Source: JAAOIF01 sp965206195 (GTDB lineage Bacteria > Pseudomonadota > Gammaproteobacteria > PS1 > Pseudothioglobaceae). From it: a stretch of 64,000 nucleotides of DNA. The position numbers and the translations under genes are program-made. The stretch lies in assembly GCA_965206195.1 (NCBI GenBank), contig CBDBIZ010000011.1, positions 434,001 through 498,000 on the forward strand, given 5' to 3'. The notes under the pieces were generated by a model, which did no database searches, was not told the origin of the DNA, and saw nothing but the letters and a program-made list of their open reading frames with translations. Below, piece by piece: positions 1 to 8,369 of this stretch. The number at the start of each line of letters is the position of its first letter. Position 1 is the stretch's first letter.

Positions 1-796
1 ATTCATAAAACATCCAAGTCATTGCACCTGCTGCTGCTGAAATATGGGTAACCAACATTGCCATCGCCGCGTCACCATTTGCCGCTAATGCTGAGCCACC
101 ATTAAAACCAAACCAACCAATCCAAAGCATAGCAGCACCAGTAATGGTCATCGCCATATTGTGTGGTGGCATTGGTTTAACAGGGAAACCATGACGAGGA
201 CCTAAGACCATTGCAGCAACTAAAGCACCCACACCTGCGGTAATGTGCACTACGGTACCGCCAGCAAAATCAAGCAGTCCTCTTTCTTGTAGCCAGCCAC
301 CGCCCCATACCCAATGGGTAATTGGCGCATAAACCACAATTAACCAAATCGAGCTAAATAGTAACACTGCTGAGAATTTCATTCGCTCCGCAAAGCCGCC
401 AATAATAAGTGCTGGGGTAATAATGGCAAAGGTCATTTGAAACAGTGCAAACAAACTCTCGGGAATATCGCCACTGAGTGAGTTTTCTAAAACGCCTGAC
501 AACATAAATTTAGACAAGTCGCCAAAATACGCATTGCCTGGTGCAAACGCAATACTATAGCCAACCACCATCCACAATATAGAAACAATACCCGCAATCG
601 CAAAGCATTGCATCAGTACCGAGAGAATATTTTTAGAACGAACCAAACCGCCATAAAATAACGCTAAACCTGGCAACGTCATAAACAACACCAACGCAGT
701 TGAGGTTAATATCCACGCTGTATTTGCACTATTCAATTCTTCGGCAAATGCAGTGATTGGCATCAATGCCAATAATAGTGATAATAATATTTTCAT
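1..796 (-). CDS. amtB: Ammonium transporter AmtB, first copy (partial; C-terminus lies outside the window)
   Basis: Inner-membrane channel of the Amt/Mep/Rh family for ammonium uptake. About 265 codons are visible. The start at 796 follows a ggag-type ribosome site and gives a signal-like N-terminus (MKILLSLLLALMPITAFA), as in many proteobacterial Amt proteins. Family features are visible: a first membrane segment ending in FYGGLVRSKN, then GGFAERMKF, the TGGTV-like stretch FAGGTVVHITAGVGALV, and GWFGFNGGSALAA near the window edge. It lies 8 bases behind a PII gene, the classic glnK-amtB pair. A second, diverged copy without a signal peptide is at 25050-26261. Family assignment is very secure. 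Confidence 0.95.
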   Translation of the reverse strand, partial: MKILLSLLLALMPITAFAEELNSANTAWILTSTALVLFMTLPGLALFYGGLVRSKNILSVLMQCFAIAGIVSILWMVVGYSIAFAPGNAYFGDLSKFMLSGVLENSLSGDIPESLFALFQMTFAIITPALIIGGFAERMKFSAVLLFSSIWLIVVYAPITHWVWGGGWLQERGLLDFAGGTVVHITAGVGALVAAMVLGPRHGFPVKPMPPHNMAMTITGAAMLWIGWFGFNGGSALAANGDAAMAMLVTHISAAAGAMTWMFYE

Positions 797-804
797 GCTT
801 TCTC

Positions 805-1143
805 CTACAGTGCGTCTTGGTTAGTTTCGCCAGTGCGAATACGCACAACTTTTTCCAAATTGGTAACAAAAATTTTGCCATCGCCGACTTTTCCAGAGTA
901 AGCAATACCGCTAATTGTCTCAATCACATCATCAAGTTGAGTTGCTAAGATGGCAACTTCAAGTTTGATCTTTGGTAAAAAATCAACCTGATATTCTGCA
1001 CCACGATACATTTCTGTATGGCCTTTTTGGCGACCAAAACCTTTAACCTCGGTCACCGTAACACCAGAAACACCAACTTGTGATAAAGCCTGCCTAACAT
1101 CATCTAGCTGATGCGGTCTAAGAATTGCTGTTACAAATTTCAT
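805..1143 (-). CDS. glnK: PII nitrogen regulatory protein (GlnB/GlnK family), first copy
   Basis: Trimeric PII signal protein, 112 residues, the usual length. It senses ATP/ADP and 2-oxoglutarate and normally docks on AmtB. The T-loop carries Tyr51 (YRGAEY), the uridylylation site in proteobacteria, and the C-terminal signature GKIFVTNLEKVVRIRTGE is intact. The start at 1143 has a gggag ribosome site. It is the first gene of a pair with amtB, so GlnK is the likelier identity, although sequence alone does not separate GlnB from GlnK. Unlike the second copy it has only about 76 bases to trmD upstream and no structured leader is visible. Confidence 0.93.
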   Translation of the reverse strand: MKFVTAILRPHQLDDVRQALSQVGVSGVTVTEVKGFGRQKGHTEMYRGAEYQVDFLPKIKLEVAILATQLDDVIETISGIAYSGKVGDGKIFVTNLEKVVRIRTGETNQDAL

Positions 1144-1219
1144 ATCTCCCCTTTTTTTATTTTTTTAATAATCGCCATGTAGCACGTTGATATTATAATA
1201 GACCTTAAAAGACAAGGCG

Positions 1220-1894
1220 TTATTTTTTAATTAAATCACGGCGTTTTTTCTGGGTGTTTTTAAGTGCTTGCTTGGCTCGCCAGATGTCAATATTAGCCTG
1301 ATGACCACTGAGTAAAACGCTAGGCACGCTTTGTCCGTCAATCACTTGTGGACGTGTGTAATGCGGATAATCAAGCTGATTTTGCGTAAAAGAATCATTC
1401 AGCGAACTTTCATTGCCCAACACGTCAGGAATTTGACGACTAACACAATCAATCAGCACCATTGCTGCTAATTCACCGCCACTAATTACATAATCGCCAA
1501 TTGAGATTTCTCTATCCACATCATGCTCAATCACACGCTCATCCACCCCCTCATAACGCCCGCATAAAAGGATAATTGAATCTAGTTTTGATAATTCTTG
1601 AGCTAAATTATGAGTTAATTGCTCGCCTTGTGGCGATAGATAAATCACTTTAGCTTGTGGTGTTTGTTGTTTGATTTTTTTAATACAATCACGAATTGGT
1701 TTGACCTGCATCACCATGCCTGCGCCGCCGCCATACGGCGCGTCATCTACATTCTTGTATTTATTTTGGGCAAAGTCTCGTAATTGCCAAGTGTGCAGCG
1801 ACAAAATGTTTTGTTTTAACGCACGCGCCACCACACCCTGCGCCTTAATGGCTGAAAACATCTGCGGAAACAAAGTAATCACATCAAAAATCAT
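1220..1894 (-). CDS. trmD: tRNA (guanine-N1-)-methyltransferase TrmD
   Basis: SPOUT-family methyltransferase that makes m1G37 in tRNAs reading CUN, CCN and CGG codons, preventing +1 frameshifts. The 224-residue length is slightly short for the family. Seen: N-terminal MIFDVITLFPQMF, the knot motifs LLCGRYEGVDERV and ISIGDYVISGGELAAM, and YTRP followed by VPSVLLSGHQANIDIWR near the C-terminus. In most Proteobacteria trmD sits in rpsP-rimM-trmD-rplS. Here the gene directly upstream is an ATPase and the gene downstream is PII, so the operon is broken. The start is 12 bases after the ATPase stop, suggesting co-transcription. Confidence 0.95.
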   Translation of the reverse strand: MIFDVITLFPQMFSAIKAQGVVARALKQNILSLHTWQLRDFAQNKYKNVDDAPYGGGAGMVMQVKPIRDCIKKIKQQTPQAKVIYLSPQGEQLTHNLAQELSKLDSIILLCGRYEGVDERVIEHDVDREISIGDYVISGGELAAMVLIDCVSRQIPDVLGNESSLNDSFTQNQLDYPHYTRPQVIDGQSVPSVLLSGHQANIDIWRAKQALKNTQKKRRDLIKK

Positions 1895-1906
1895 ACAGAC
1901 CTCGTG

Positions 1907-3160
1907 TCATAATAAAAATTCATCTATGCTCAATACCTCAATCTCATTTATTGTTGTATTTTCATCAAAAGTAATGAGTTTTTTAACATTCCCAAAACCC
2001 TTAAAAGCACCCATTTCTCTTTGCTTGGTCTTTTCGTCGTTTAGGTCATAACACACTTGGTATAAAATCTTATCGGCGTAAAAATCTATTTCTTGAGTGT
2101 TGTGGATATAATATAGTTGATTCTGCGTTGAGTTCAATATATTAAACACCCAATTTTCCAATGCACTGCCCAAATCCTTTGTGTGTTTAACTGCAATTTG
2201 TAACAAACCATTGTCCAAAACAAATAATTTTTTCTTTGATTTTATTCGTTCTTTTGCTTTATTGTGAAACTTATCAATATATTTAAACAAGAACACCTGT
2301 TCAAAATAATTTAAATATTCTTTAATGGTTTTATCACTAATATTAAAAGTTTTTGACAACGTTGTGTAGTTTAAAACAGTGCATGGATTTGCCAATAAAT
2401 AAAAAAATAAGCGCTCAAGTGCCTCGTTGTTTCTAATTTTATGTCGTGGAATAATATCTTGGTAAATAATGTTTTTTACATAACCAATCAAAATATCTTT
2501 TTTAATGACTTCATCTTCAACGCTAAATACCTCAAAAAAACCACCCCAACGCAAATACTCTTCCTTTGCTCTGGCAATGGCAATTTTGTTTGTTATTCTA
2601 ACCAATTCATTTTCATAAGAAATTTGCTTAAATCTTAAAAATTCTACAAATGAAAATGTATCCAAATGAATGTTAAGACTTCTACCACTTAATAAGGTAG
2701 CCAATTCATTTGACAACATAGAAGAGTTTGAACCCGTGATAATAAACTTTGTATCGCTGCGTTCATATTGGCTTTTAACATAAACTTGCCAATTGTCAAA
2801 ATACTGCACCTCATCAAAAATAACATATACCCTGCCCTGTGGATTACAAAGCTGCAAGTAGGTATCATAAATAGTTGTTAAATAATCAGCGTTATGACGC
2901 TGTTCTAGAAAATATGGCTGTTCTAAATTCATAAAAATAATATTATTAGCACTCACCCCAATCTCAATCAGGTAGTTAACGGCTTGTTTTGCTAAGGAAC
3001 TTTTGCCACAACGACGCACCCCTGTAATAGTGATAATTTGCCTAAGTGGTAAATAAGAAACCAACTTATCCAGCTCATCTCTTTTGACAAAAGTTGCCAA
3101 CTCACCCTGCCAATGTGGATTTTGTTGAATGAGATTATTTTTTAGAGAATTTTTTATCAT
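1907..3160 (-). CDS. AAA-family ATPase with DUF4143 C-terminal domain
   Basis: A 417-residue P-loop ATPase of the AAA_14/DUF4143 group, which is widespread, patchily distributed and of unknown function. Seen: Walker A GVRRCGKSSL near residue 50, Walker B VYVIFDEVQYF near 115, sensor-like FIITGSNSSML near 145, then a winged-helix-like middle and a nuclease-like C-terminal part (NWVFNILN, YYIHNTQEIDFYAD) typical of DUF4143. The DNA looks more AT-rich than its neighbours (Lys/Asn/Ile-rich protein), in keeping with recent acquisition. It sits immediately upstream of trmD where rimM would be expected. A ggaagt stretch lies very close to the start codon. Confidence 0.85.
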   Translation of the reverse strand: MIKNSLKNNLIQQNPHWQGELATFVKRDELDKLVSYLPLRQIITITGVRRCGKSSLAKQAVNYLIEIGVSANNIIFMNLEQPYFLEQRHNADYLTTIYDTYLQLCNPQGRVYVIFDEVQYFDNWQVYVKSQYERSDTKFIITGSNSSMLSNELATLLSGRSLNIHLDTFSFVEFLRFKQISYENELVRITNKIAIARAKEEYLRWGGFFEVFSVEDEVIKKDILIGYVKNIIYQDIIPRHKIRNNEALERLFFYLLANPCTVLNYTTLSKTFNISDKTIKEYLNYFEQVFLFKYIDKFHNKAKERIKSKKKLFVLDNGLLQIAVKHTKDLGSALENWVFNILNSTQNQLYYIHNTQEIDFYADKILYQVCYDLNDEKTKQREMGAFKGFGNVKKLITFDENTTINEIEVLSIDEFLL

Positions 3161-3198
3161 ACTTCCTATTTTACATTAAAAATTAGGAAATATACTTC

Positions 3199-3288
3199 TT
3201 ATTTTAAGTCTGCCGCTTTTTTTGCCTGCTGGGTAGAAACGCCCGCCTCAATCAATGCATCGTATAATTCGATTGTAATTGTACTCAT
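3199..3288 (-). pseudogene. Short N-terminal fragment resembling a DUF1640 (coiled-coil) protein
   Basis: A 29-codon reading frame encodes MSTITIELYDALIEAGVSTQ and a short AKKAADLK tail, then stops. This resembles the first 30 residues of DUF1640-type proteins (ITFDTxxxxxxLxxAGVxxxQA), which normally continue into a coiled coil and a C-terminal membrane helix; neither is present. It ends 38 bases before the DUF4143 ATPase. The 12-mers aaaataagaagt and aaaataggaagt, differing at one base, bracket the junction, which could mark a recombination scar. Function as a micropeptide cannot be excluded. Confidence 0.4.
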
Positions 3289-3340
3289 AACAACGGGATT
3301 GTATCAAATAAATAATTTAGGACTATAACACAAAATAAAA

Positions 3341-3361
3341 AAGCCGAGCAATGCTCGGCTT
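3341..3361. terminator. Intrinsic terminator hairpin (aagccgagc / gctcggctt)
   Basis: A perfect 9-bp inverted repeat with a 3-base loop. On the minus strand it is followed by a TTTTTTATTTTG tract; on the plus strand by a short T run. It is the second of two terminators behind the lipoprotein gene and protects the region towards the ATPase. Confidence 0.75.
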
Positions 3362-3413
3362 TTGTTGTTGATAATTTTCTTGACAAGCTTCTTAACAAGC
3401 CTTGCCTGATTCA

Positions 3414-3438
3414 ATGTAAGAGGTTCAACCTCTTACAT
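3414..3438. repeat. Perfect 25-base palindrome (12-bp arms, 1-base centre)
   Basis: The arms atgtaagaggtt and aacctcttacat pair exactly around a single C. It sits between two terminator hairpins downstream of the lipoprotein gene. No T run follows directly, so it is not itself a standard terminator. It could be a protein-binding site, or an RNA hairpin at the 3' end of the lipoprotein transcript. Confidence 0.6.
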
Positions 3439-3449
3439 GATGTATTTGC

Positions 3450-3484
3450 AAAAAAAAACCCGCAACAAGCGCGGGTTTTTTTAG
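3450..3484. terminator. Bidirectional intrinsic terminator (cccgc / gcggg)
   Basis: A GC-rich 5-bp stem flanked by a run of A on one side and a run of T on the other, so it can end transcripts from either strand. It lies about 25 bases after the stop codon of the lipoprotein gene and most likely ends that transcript. Confidence 0.8.
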
Positions 3485-3509
3485 TTTTTATAAAGTAAAA
3501 AAAATACTA

Positions 3510-5138
3510 CTAATCTTCTGTTATGCTTTCAACAGAGCACGTATGGCCAACCTGAGTGGCAGTGCTGTTATCACTGGTTGGAACATCATCTGCCCCTCTG
3601 TTAATAACGAAATCAATATTCTCACCAAAACTACTTATAGTAAATGAATAATTGTTACTATTCACCATACAAGTATTACTACTACTCGAGCAGGTTTCAT
3701 CGTCAAAAATTTCAAGGAAAGTGTTTCCAAAACTACTACCACCTCCTGTTGCGCTACAAGAATAACTTACGTCATACAAAGTGCTAGCTACAGAACTAGA
3801 TGAACCACCACCAGATGAATCACCATCAGAACCAGAACTGGTGTCTGTAGAGTCATCAACAGTTGCTGCTGGTAACGGTGGATTAGTGGTGTTTAACAAA
3901 CAACCGCTACCAGTAAAACCACCAGATTCTGAAGAGCTGCCACCAGTATTCCACGTACCATTACTGATGCTAGGGTTAGTTAAATCAATAGTCGCAGTCG
4001 CAGTACCAGGGTTACCACCAGTAGTATAAGTAACTGTTAACGTAGTGCCATTAACAGAACCAGTGAGATCGCCAAGTTCATCGTCTCTTACACTGTAATA
4101 TTGCCCAGTAACGGCGGTTGGACTCCCGTCAATATCAACAGTGAAAAGCCCGTGGTCGTCAGTATCAGACGCACTAGTATACGCACCCGTAAAGCGATAG
4201 GCTACATTATTGCTACCGTCAATTCTAGTTAGGGCAAAGGTTTCAGTTCCACCTTGTGCATCATCAACGAATACACTAATGCTATCTACAGTAGTCAATG
4301 TCAGCGTAGCTGTAGCGCTACCAACGTCAAACGTAGTGGTTAAGTCAGTATCAGAAACTGAGAAAGTCTGAGTTTCTACTATGTCATCTTCGTCATTAAA
4401 TAGCACCAATGTACCAGTAAAATCTGCATTAATCAATACACCTACGTGATCTTGAAACGAATTACCGTTTTCTGTATAGACTGCTGGATTACCCATATAA
4501 CCACCCGAATAAGTACATTGAAGCGTTTCGCTTACATGGGCGGTGGCAGAGCCTGCGGTTACCACAGCATAGGTATTAGAATTGGCATTATCAGCAACTC
4601 TAACAATGTTATCAAGTAAATTAGTTAAGACACCTCCAGCAACTATACTTATCTCTGCAACAGTATCGTCGTTAAGTGCGTCAATCACAGCACCCACTTC
4701 TGGTGCCGTGCCATCATTTACCATTGCTACTGCCACGTCAGGATGAATGGTGATGCCGTTACTGGTATCGGCATTTATATCTAATGACTGTAATAATTGG
4801 GAAATTTTTACTACTCTGTTGCTGTTGATATTGCCATCTTGCACTAAATCAACTGGAGTGATGGTGGGCATTGCAGTGGCTGTTCCCAGCGTAATATCAC
4901 CTATAGAAAATGTAATTACATCACCTGTTTGATAGTCAAATAGACCGCCGTTGTTAGTTGTATCTGAAATACCACTTGATGTGCTATAGCTCAGACCATC
5001 AACATTGGCATCTCTAAATACGCCTTGATCAAGATTAACAGCAGGATTGCCACCACTACCCCCACCACAACCTATCATCGTTGCACCTAAAGCCGTAATT
5101 ACAGCCAATTTACTTAATTTACTTATTTTGTTTTGCAT
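3510..5138 (-). CDS. Large secreted lipoprotein, function unknown
   Basis: 542 residues. A signal peptide ends in the lipobox MIGC (Cys24), followed by a Gly/Ser linker (GGGSGG), so the protein is lipid-anchored, probably at the outer membrane. The N-terminal part (VFRDANVDGLSY, GLFDYQTGDVITFSIGDITLG) resembles a module seen in bacterial surface lipoproteins. The middle is Thr/Asp/Ser-rich beta-type sequence. After an Asp/Ser/Gly-rich linker near residue 440 comes a C-terminal domain with several cysteines (SYSC, ETCSSSSNTC, GHTC) likely to form disulfides. It is transcribed divergently from a small XRE regulator and ends at strong terminators. A role at the cell surface is inference; no enzyme motif is visible. 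Confidence 0.8.
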   Translation of the reverse strand: MQNKISKLSKLAVITALGATMIGCGGGSGGNPAVNLDQGVFRDANVDGLSYSTSSGISDTTNNGGLFDYQTGDVITFSIGDITLGTATAMPTITPVDLVQDGNINSNRVVKISQLLQSLDINADTSNGITIHPDVAVAMVNDGTAPEVGAVIDALNDDTVAEISIVAGGVLTNLLDNIVRVADNANSNTYAVVTAGSATAHVSETLQCTYSGGYMGNPAVYTENGNSFQDHVGVLINADFTGTLVLFNDEDDIVETQTFSVSDTDLTTTFDVGSATATLTLTTVDSISVFVDDAQGGTETFALTRIDGSNNVAYRFTGAYTSASDTDDHGLFTVDIDGSPTAVTGQYYSVRDDELGDLTGSVNGTTLTVTYTTGGNPGTATATIDLTNPSISNGTWNTGGSSSESGGFTGSGCLLNTTNPPLPAATVDDSTDTSSGSDGDSSGGGSSSSVASTLYDVSYSCSATGGGSSFGNTFLEIFDDETCSSSSNTCMVNSNNYSFTISSFGENIDFVINRGADDVPTSDNSTATQVGHTCSVESITED

Positions 5139-5271
5139 TTTTTCTCCTTTTTTTTTATTAAATGATGTTTGGACATAGTTTTTTTAAAACAACTCTATCC
5201 AGCAACAATTTTCCACCTTAAAGTTTTTTAAAACATCCCCTTTCTGGGGGGTATGGATAATCATATAAAAA

Positions 5272-5300
5272 CTTATTGGATATTCATAACTTCCAATAAG
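5272..5300. promoter_or_regulatory. Inverted repeat, candidate operator in the divergent promoter region
   Basis: The perfect 9-bp arms cttattgga and tccaataag are separated by 11 bases. It lies between the lipoprotein gene and the XRE regulator, about 30 bases before the regulator start, where an autoregulator would bind. Its role is inferred from position and symmetry. Confidence 0.5.
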
Positions 5301-5331
5301 AAAGATTATTTTATCCTATAAACTTAATAGA

Positions 5332-5709
5332 ATGTCCATAATTTTCATTATGGATAATATTACTACTCAATCAATTGGTGGCAGAATTAAAATTTCAAGA
5401 GAAAAATTAGGCTTGTCTCAGTCTGAAGTTTCTAGAATTATGTGCCTCTCAAGAGCCATTTGTGGACAATGGGAGCGTGGCATTGCTAACCCCTCTACTG
5501 CACATTTATCAAGGCTGGCAAAAGTTTTGGATGTTTCGTTTGAGTATTTAGCAACAGGCGATGCGCCAATAGAAAAAGCGGATTTTTTAAATAAGGAAAA
5601 TCAAGCAAAAATTCTCAGGGCAAAAATGAATGCTTTGTTTGATCAATTGCCTTTATCACAACAACAAAATGTCGTGCATTTTTTACAAGGTGTTTTTGTT
5701 AATAAATGA
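5332..5709 (+). CDS. Small XRE-family transcriptional regulator
   Basis: 125 residues with an N-terminal helix-turn-helix (IGGRIKISREKLGLSQSEVS, then SRAICGQWERGIANPS and LAKVLDVSFEYLATGD), followed by a short C-terminal helix region. Typical of Cro/C1-type autoregulators. Two starts are possible: 5332, with a TATAAA box only about 10 bases upstream, and 5350 (MDNITTQ). Neither has a clear ribosome site. A second inverted repeat (tccataat/attatgga, 5335-5354) overlaps both start codons, suggesting direct autorepression. It faces the lipoprotein gene across about 190 bases, the usual arrangement for a regulator and its target. Confidence 0.85.
   Translation: MSIIFIMDNITTQSIGGRIKISREKLGLSQSEVSRIMCLSRAICGQWERGIANPSTAHLSRLAKVLDVSFEYLATGDAPIEKADFLNKENQAKILRAKMNALFDQLPLSQQQNVVHFLQGVFVNK
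5335..5354. promoter_or_regulatory. Inverted repeat overlapping the regulator start, candidate operator
   Basis: The perfect 8-bp arms tccataat and attatgga flank tttc. The half site atggataat recurs near 5253, in the same divergent region. Its overlap with the translation start of the XRE gene suggests negative autoregulation. Confidence 0.45.
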
Positions 5710-5815
5710 GACCCCTGCATTAGTCCTGCTAGAACAAGGTTTGAAAAAATATCAACACAGTAATAGTGTTATTTTGCCAATCATCCCTATTGTTACAAAG
5801 GTCTCTAATACTAAA

Positions 5816-6004
5816 TCATAAAAGTTTGACTAATGCTGCCACAATCGTAATGCTGAGCGCCATCATTACACCCAAACGAATGGTAATACGTATTTCCATT
5901 TCCTTTAAATCTCTTCTAATAGTGTTCAAATCTGCTTTGCTGGCAATTTATTATTCTATCAACTTGGCAAATATTTCTGCTTGAACTTCAGCCTGTTTTT
6001 GCGG
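5816..6004 (-). pseudogene. Decayed DUF1640-type coiled-coil membrane protein
   Basis: One minus-strand frame reads QKQAEVQAEIFAKLIE, then two adjacent TAA codons (5948-5953), then IASKADLNTIRRDLKEMEIR and on to ITIRLGVMMALSITIVAALVKLL before a TGA. This matches the DUF1640 plan: an AEVQAE coiled coil, an ATKADL-like motif, a basic stretch and a C-terminal membrane helix ending VAALVKLL. The first 15-20 residues are missing and there is no start codon. Sequence after the stops is still clean, so inactivation appears recent. The rest of the 5710-6042 gap shows no other feature. Confidence 0.65.
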
Positions 6005-6042
6005 TTAAGTTAGGTGGTGCGTTTATGATGCGAATTTACTTA

Positions 6043-7176
6043 TCACAAAAGTATTTGTTTAAGAATTTGGTAATAAATCTCGGTCAAATCATCTAGGTCT
6101 TGCACACTCACACATTCATCCACTTGGTGAATGGTGGCGTTTAAAGGACCGAGTTCTACCACTTGGGCATCCAACATTGGGGCAATAAAACGCCCATCTG
6201 AAGTGCCGCCCGAGGTAGAGAGTTTGGCTTGAACGCCTTGGGTTTGCCAAATGGCTTGTACACAAGCGTCCACCAAATCGCCCTTAGGTGTCAGAAAAGG
6301 TGTGCCTGAATGTTGCCAGTTGATTTTATAATCCAAATTGTGTTTGTCTAAAATCGCAACAACGCGTTGTTGTAGGGCATCACACGTGGACTCAGTAGAA
6401 TAGCGAAAATTAAACACCACTTCAATCTCGCTGGGAATGACATTAGTTACGCCCGTTCCAGCGTGAATGTTAGAGATTTGAAAACTGGTGGCAGGAAAAT
6501 ACTCATTGCCCTCATCCCAAGACTCGTTGATAAGTTCACTCAGTGCTGGCGTGAGCAAGTGAATTGGATTATTTGCCAAATGTGGATAGGCAATATGCCC
6601 CTGCTTGCCCAGTACCGTGAGTGTGCCATTGTGCGAACCACGGCGACCATTTTTGATTGTATCACCCAGTTGCTTAGCGGATGATGGCTCACCCACTAAG
6701 CAATAATCCACAGTTTGATTTTGCGCTTGCAAATACGCACAAACCTTGACTGTGCCATCTATTGCAGGTCCTTCTTCATCCGCAGTAATCAAAAAACCAA
6801 TACTACCTGTATGCTCAGGATGCGCCTTAACAAATCGCTCGCTTGCCACCATCATGGCTGCCAAAGAGCCTTTCATATCTGCCGCTCCGCGCCCATACAA
6901 CATGCTATCAATAACTTCTGGTTTGAACGGGTCAGTTTGCCAATTATCACCTTTGGGCACAACATCTGTGTGTCCCGCAAATACAAACACTGGAGAACCG
7001 GTGCCGCGTTTTGCCCAAAAATTATCCACTTCACCAAATCTCAACTCATCCACAACAAACCCAATTTGTTGCAAGTGTTTAATCATCAACGCTTGACAGC
7101 CTTTATCATTAGGAGTTACAGAGGCTTTGGCGATTAAATCTTTGGCTAATTGCAATGTATTGCTCATGTCGCTCAT
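6043..7176 (-). CDS. dapE: Succinyl-diaminopimelate desuccinylase
   Basis: Zinc-dependent M20-family hydrolase of the lysine/meso-diaminopimelate pathway, releasing succinate from N-succinyl-LL-DAP. 377 residues, the usual size. Seen: metal-site motif VFAGHTDVVP, the YGRGAADMKG region, the catalytic glutamates in TADEEGPAIDGT, and the C-terminal TSGGTSDGRF and GPLNATIHQVDECV. It starts 2 bases before the ccmI stop, so it is the last gene of a serB-ccmF-ccmI-dapE run. The double start MSDMSNTLQL leaves a 3-residue ambiguity. Very secure. Confidence 0.96.
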   Translation of the reverse strand: MSDMSNTLQLAKDLIAKASVTPNDKGCQALMIKHLQQIGFVVDELRFGEVDNFWAKRGTGSPVFVFAGHTDVVPKGDNWQTDPFKPEVIDSMLYGRGAADMKGSLAAMMVASERFVKAHPEHTGSIGFLITADEEGPAIDGTVKVCAYLQAQNQTVDYCLVGEPSSAKQLGDTIKNGRRGSHNGTLTVLGKQGHIAYPHLANNPIHLLTPALSELINESWDEGNEYFPATSFQISNIHAGTGVTNVIPSEIEVVFNFRYSTESTCDALQQRVVAILDKHNLDYKINWQHSGTPFLTPKGDLVDACVQAIWQTQGVQAKLSTSGGTSDGRFIAPMLDAQVVELGPLNATIHQVDECVSVQDLDDLTEIYYQILKQILL

Positions 7177-7178
7177 AA

Positions 7179-8369
7179 TTATTTTATCTGTAAATTAACC
7201 ATGGGATTATCGCTGACATTCACCACTTGACTCACTACTTCAATATCACCTGCTTGTTTAAATGCTGCGCCAGTTTTACTAATCCGCGCAACAATCACCA
7301 CTTTGTTCGCTTGTGAGAGCAAATTGCTAGGTAGCAGAGCATTACTATCAGTTAAAACTACTTGACCACCAAACTCCTTGAGTTTGGTTTTCACAATGGC
7401 AATCGGCATCGGGCGCCCAGTTGCAGCTTTGGCGTAAATCATCACATAATCTTGCGGCGAGCGACTGGCTAAAATCTCATCAGAAAAATCCACCTTAACC
7501 TTAATTGTGTGCTGTATTTTTTCAACATTACTACTGGTTAAATCTGGGCTAGTTAAACGTGAAAGCTCGTCCAATACATCGGTCAATACTGCACTATCTG
7601 GACTATTTGGTGCCAACCCTGCCAAGGCTTTTTCCCATAATAACTTTGCCAAGTTGAAATCCTGCTCACTCACTGCATATAAGCCCGCCATATATAAAGC
7701 ATCAGGCGCATCGGGCTGCAACTCTAGTGCTTGTTTGACCAGTTCAATCGGGCGACCCGAAAAGGTGTTGTTATTTTTGATGGCAAGTGTGGAGGCATAC
7801 TCCACCAAAAGGCGCGGATTTTTGGGGTTAAGTTGGTAGGATTTTTCATAAGCATTTAACGAGGCGTCTAGCTGATTCAACTCAAAATAGGCCAGCCCAA
7901 GTATTTGCCAAGCATTGGCATCGTTTGGATTATTCAACAAATGGGTTTGAATTTTACTAACACTGTTAGACAAACTCAAACTTGCAGGTTGTGTGGCTAA
8001 TGGCGGCGCTTGAGTTGATGTTGCTGGTAATAACGATTGGTAAATTGTGATTGATGAAATGCCGATAACAAACGCCAATACTGCGCCCAGCCAAATTGGC
8101 GTGGTATTTTTAACTGCCATCCCATCTGTGCTATTTTCCAATTCTTGAGCTAAGGTCTGGGTGATTTCATTTTGCGCTTCCACAAACACAGCATCGTCAA
8201 TCAAACCTTGTTGCAAATCAGTTTGCAATTCTGCAATTTTTTGTTTGCCCAAGGCAATATTAGATTTTTCTAAATTGACTACGTTACTTTTCAGTGGACG
8301 TCTTAAAAACACCATCAACCACAAGGCTGATAGCAAAATCATTATCGCAAAGCCGATGTATATATTCAT
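7179..8369 (-). CDS. ccmI: Cytochrome c maturation protein CcmI (CycH)
   Basis: Inner-membrane subunit of System I cytochrome c maturation that holds apocytochrome c for heme ligation. 396 residues. Seen: a first membrane helix at 1-22, a short cytoplasmic helix-rich loop, a second helix near 92-112 (IWLGAVLAFVIGISSITIY), then TPR-like repeats (NAWQILGLAYFELNQLDASL, then NPRLLVEYASTLA) and a C-terminal beta-rich domain seen in gammaproteobacterial CcmI. Its start overlaps the ccmF stop by 4 bases. ccmG and ccmH, which normally lie between them, are absent here. Confidence 0.9.
   Translation of the reverse strand: MNIYIGFAIMILLSALWLMVFLRRPLKSNVVNLEKSNIALGKQKIAELQTDLQQGLIDDAVFVEAQNEITQTLAQELENSTDGMAVKNTTPIWLGAVLAFVIGISSITIYQSLLPATSTQAPPLATQPASLSLSNSVSKIQTHLLNNPNDANAWQILGLAYFELNQLDASLNAYEKSYQLNPKNPRLLVEYASTLAIKNNNTFSGRPIELVKQALELQPDAPDALYMAGLYAVSEQDFNLAKLLWEKALAGLAPNSPDSAVLTDVLDELSRLTSPDLTSSNVEKIQHTIKVKVDFSDEILASRSPQDYVMIYAKAATGRPMPIAIVKTKLKEFGGQVVLTDSNALLPSNLLSQANKVVIVARISKTGAAFKQAGDIEVVSQVVNVSDNPMVNLQIK

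Noticed and set aside
757..948. Plus-strand open frame over the start of amtB and end of the PII gene
   Set aside because: It is antisense to two well-supported genes and has no family features.
3414..3438. Part of a tRNA T arm (ggttcaa) in the palindrome
   Set aside because: No acceptor, D or anticodon arms surround it; the sequence is a simple perfect inverted repeat.
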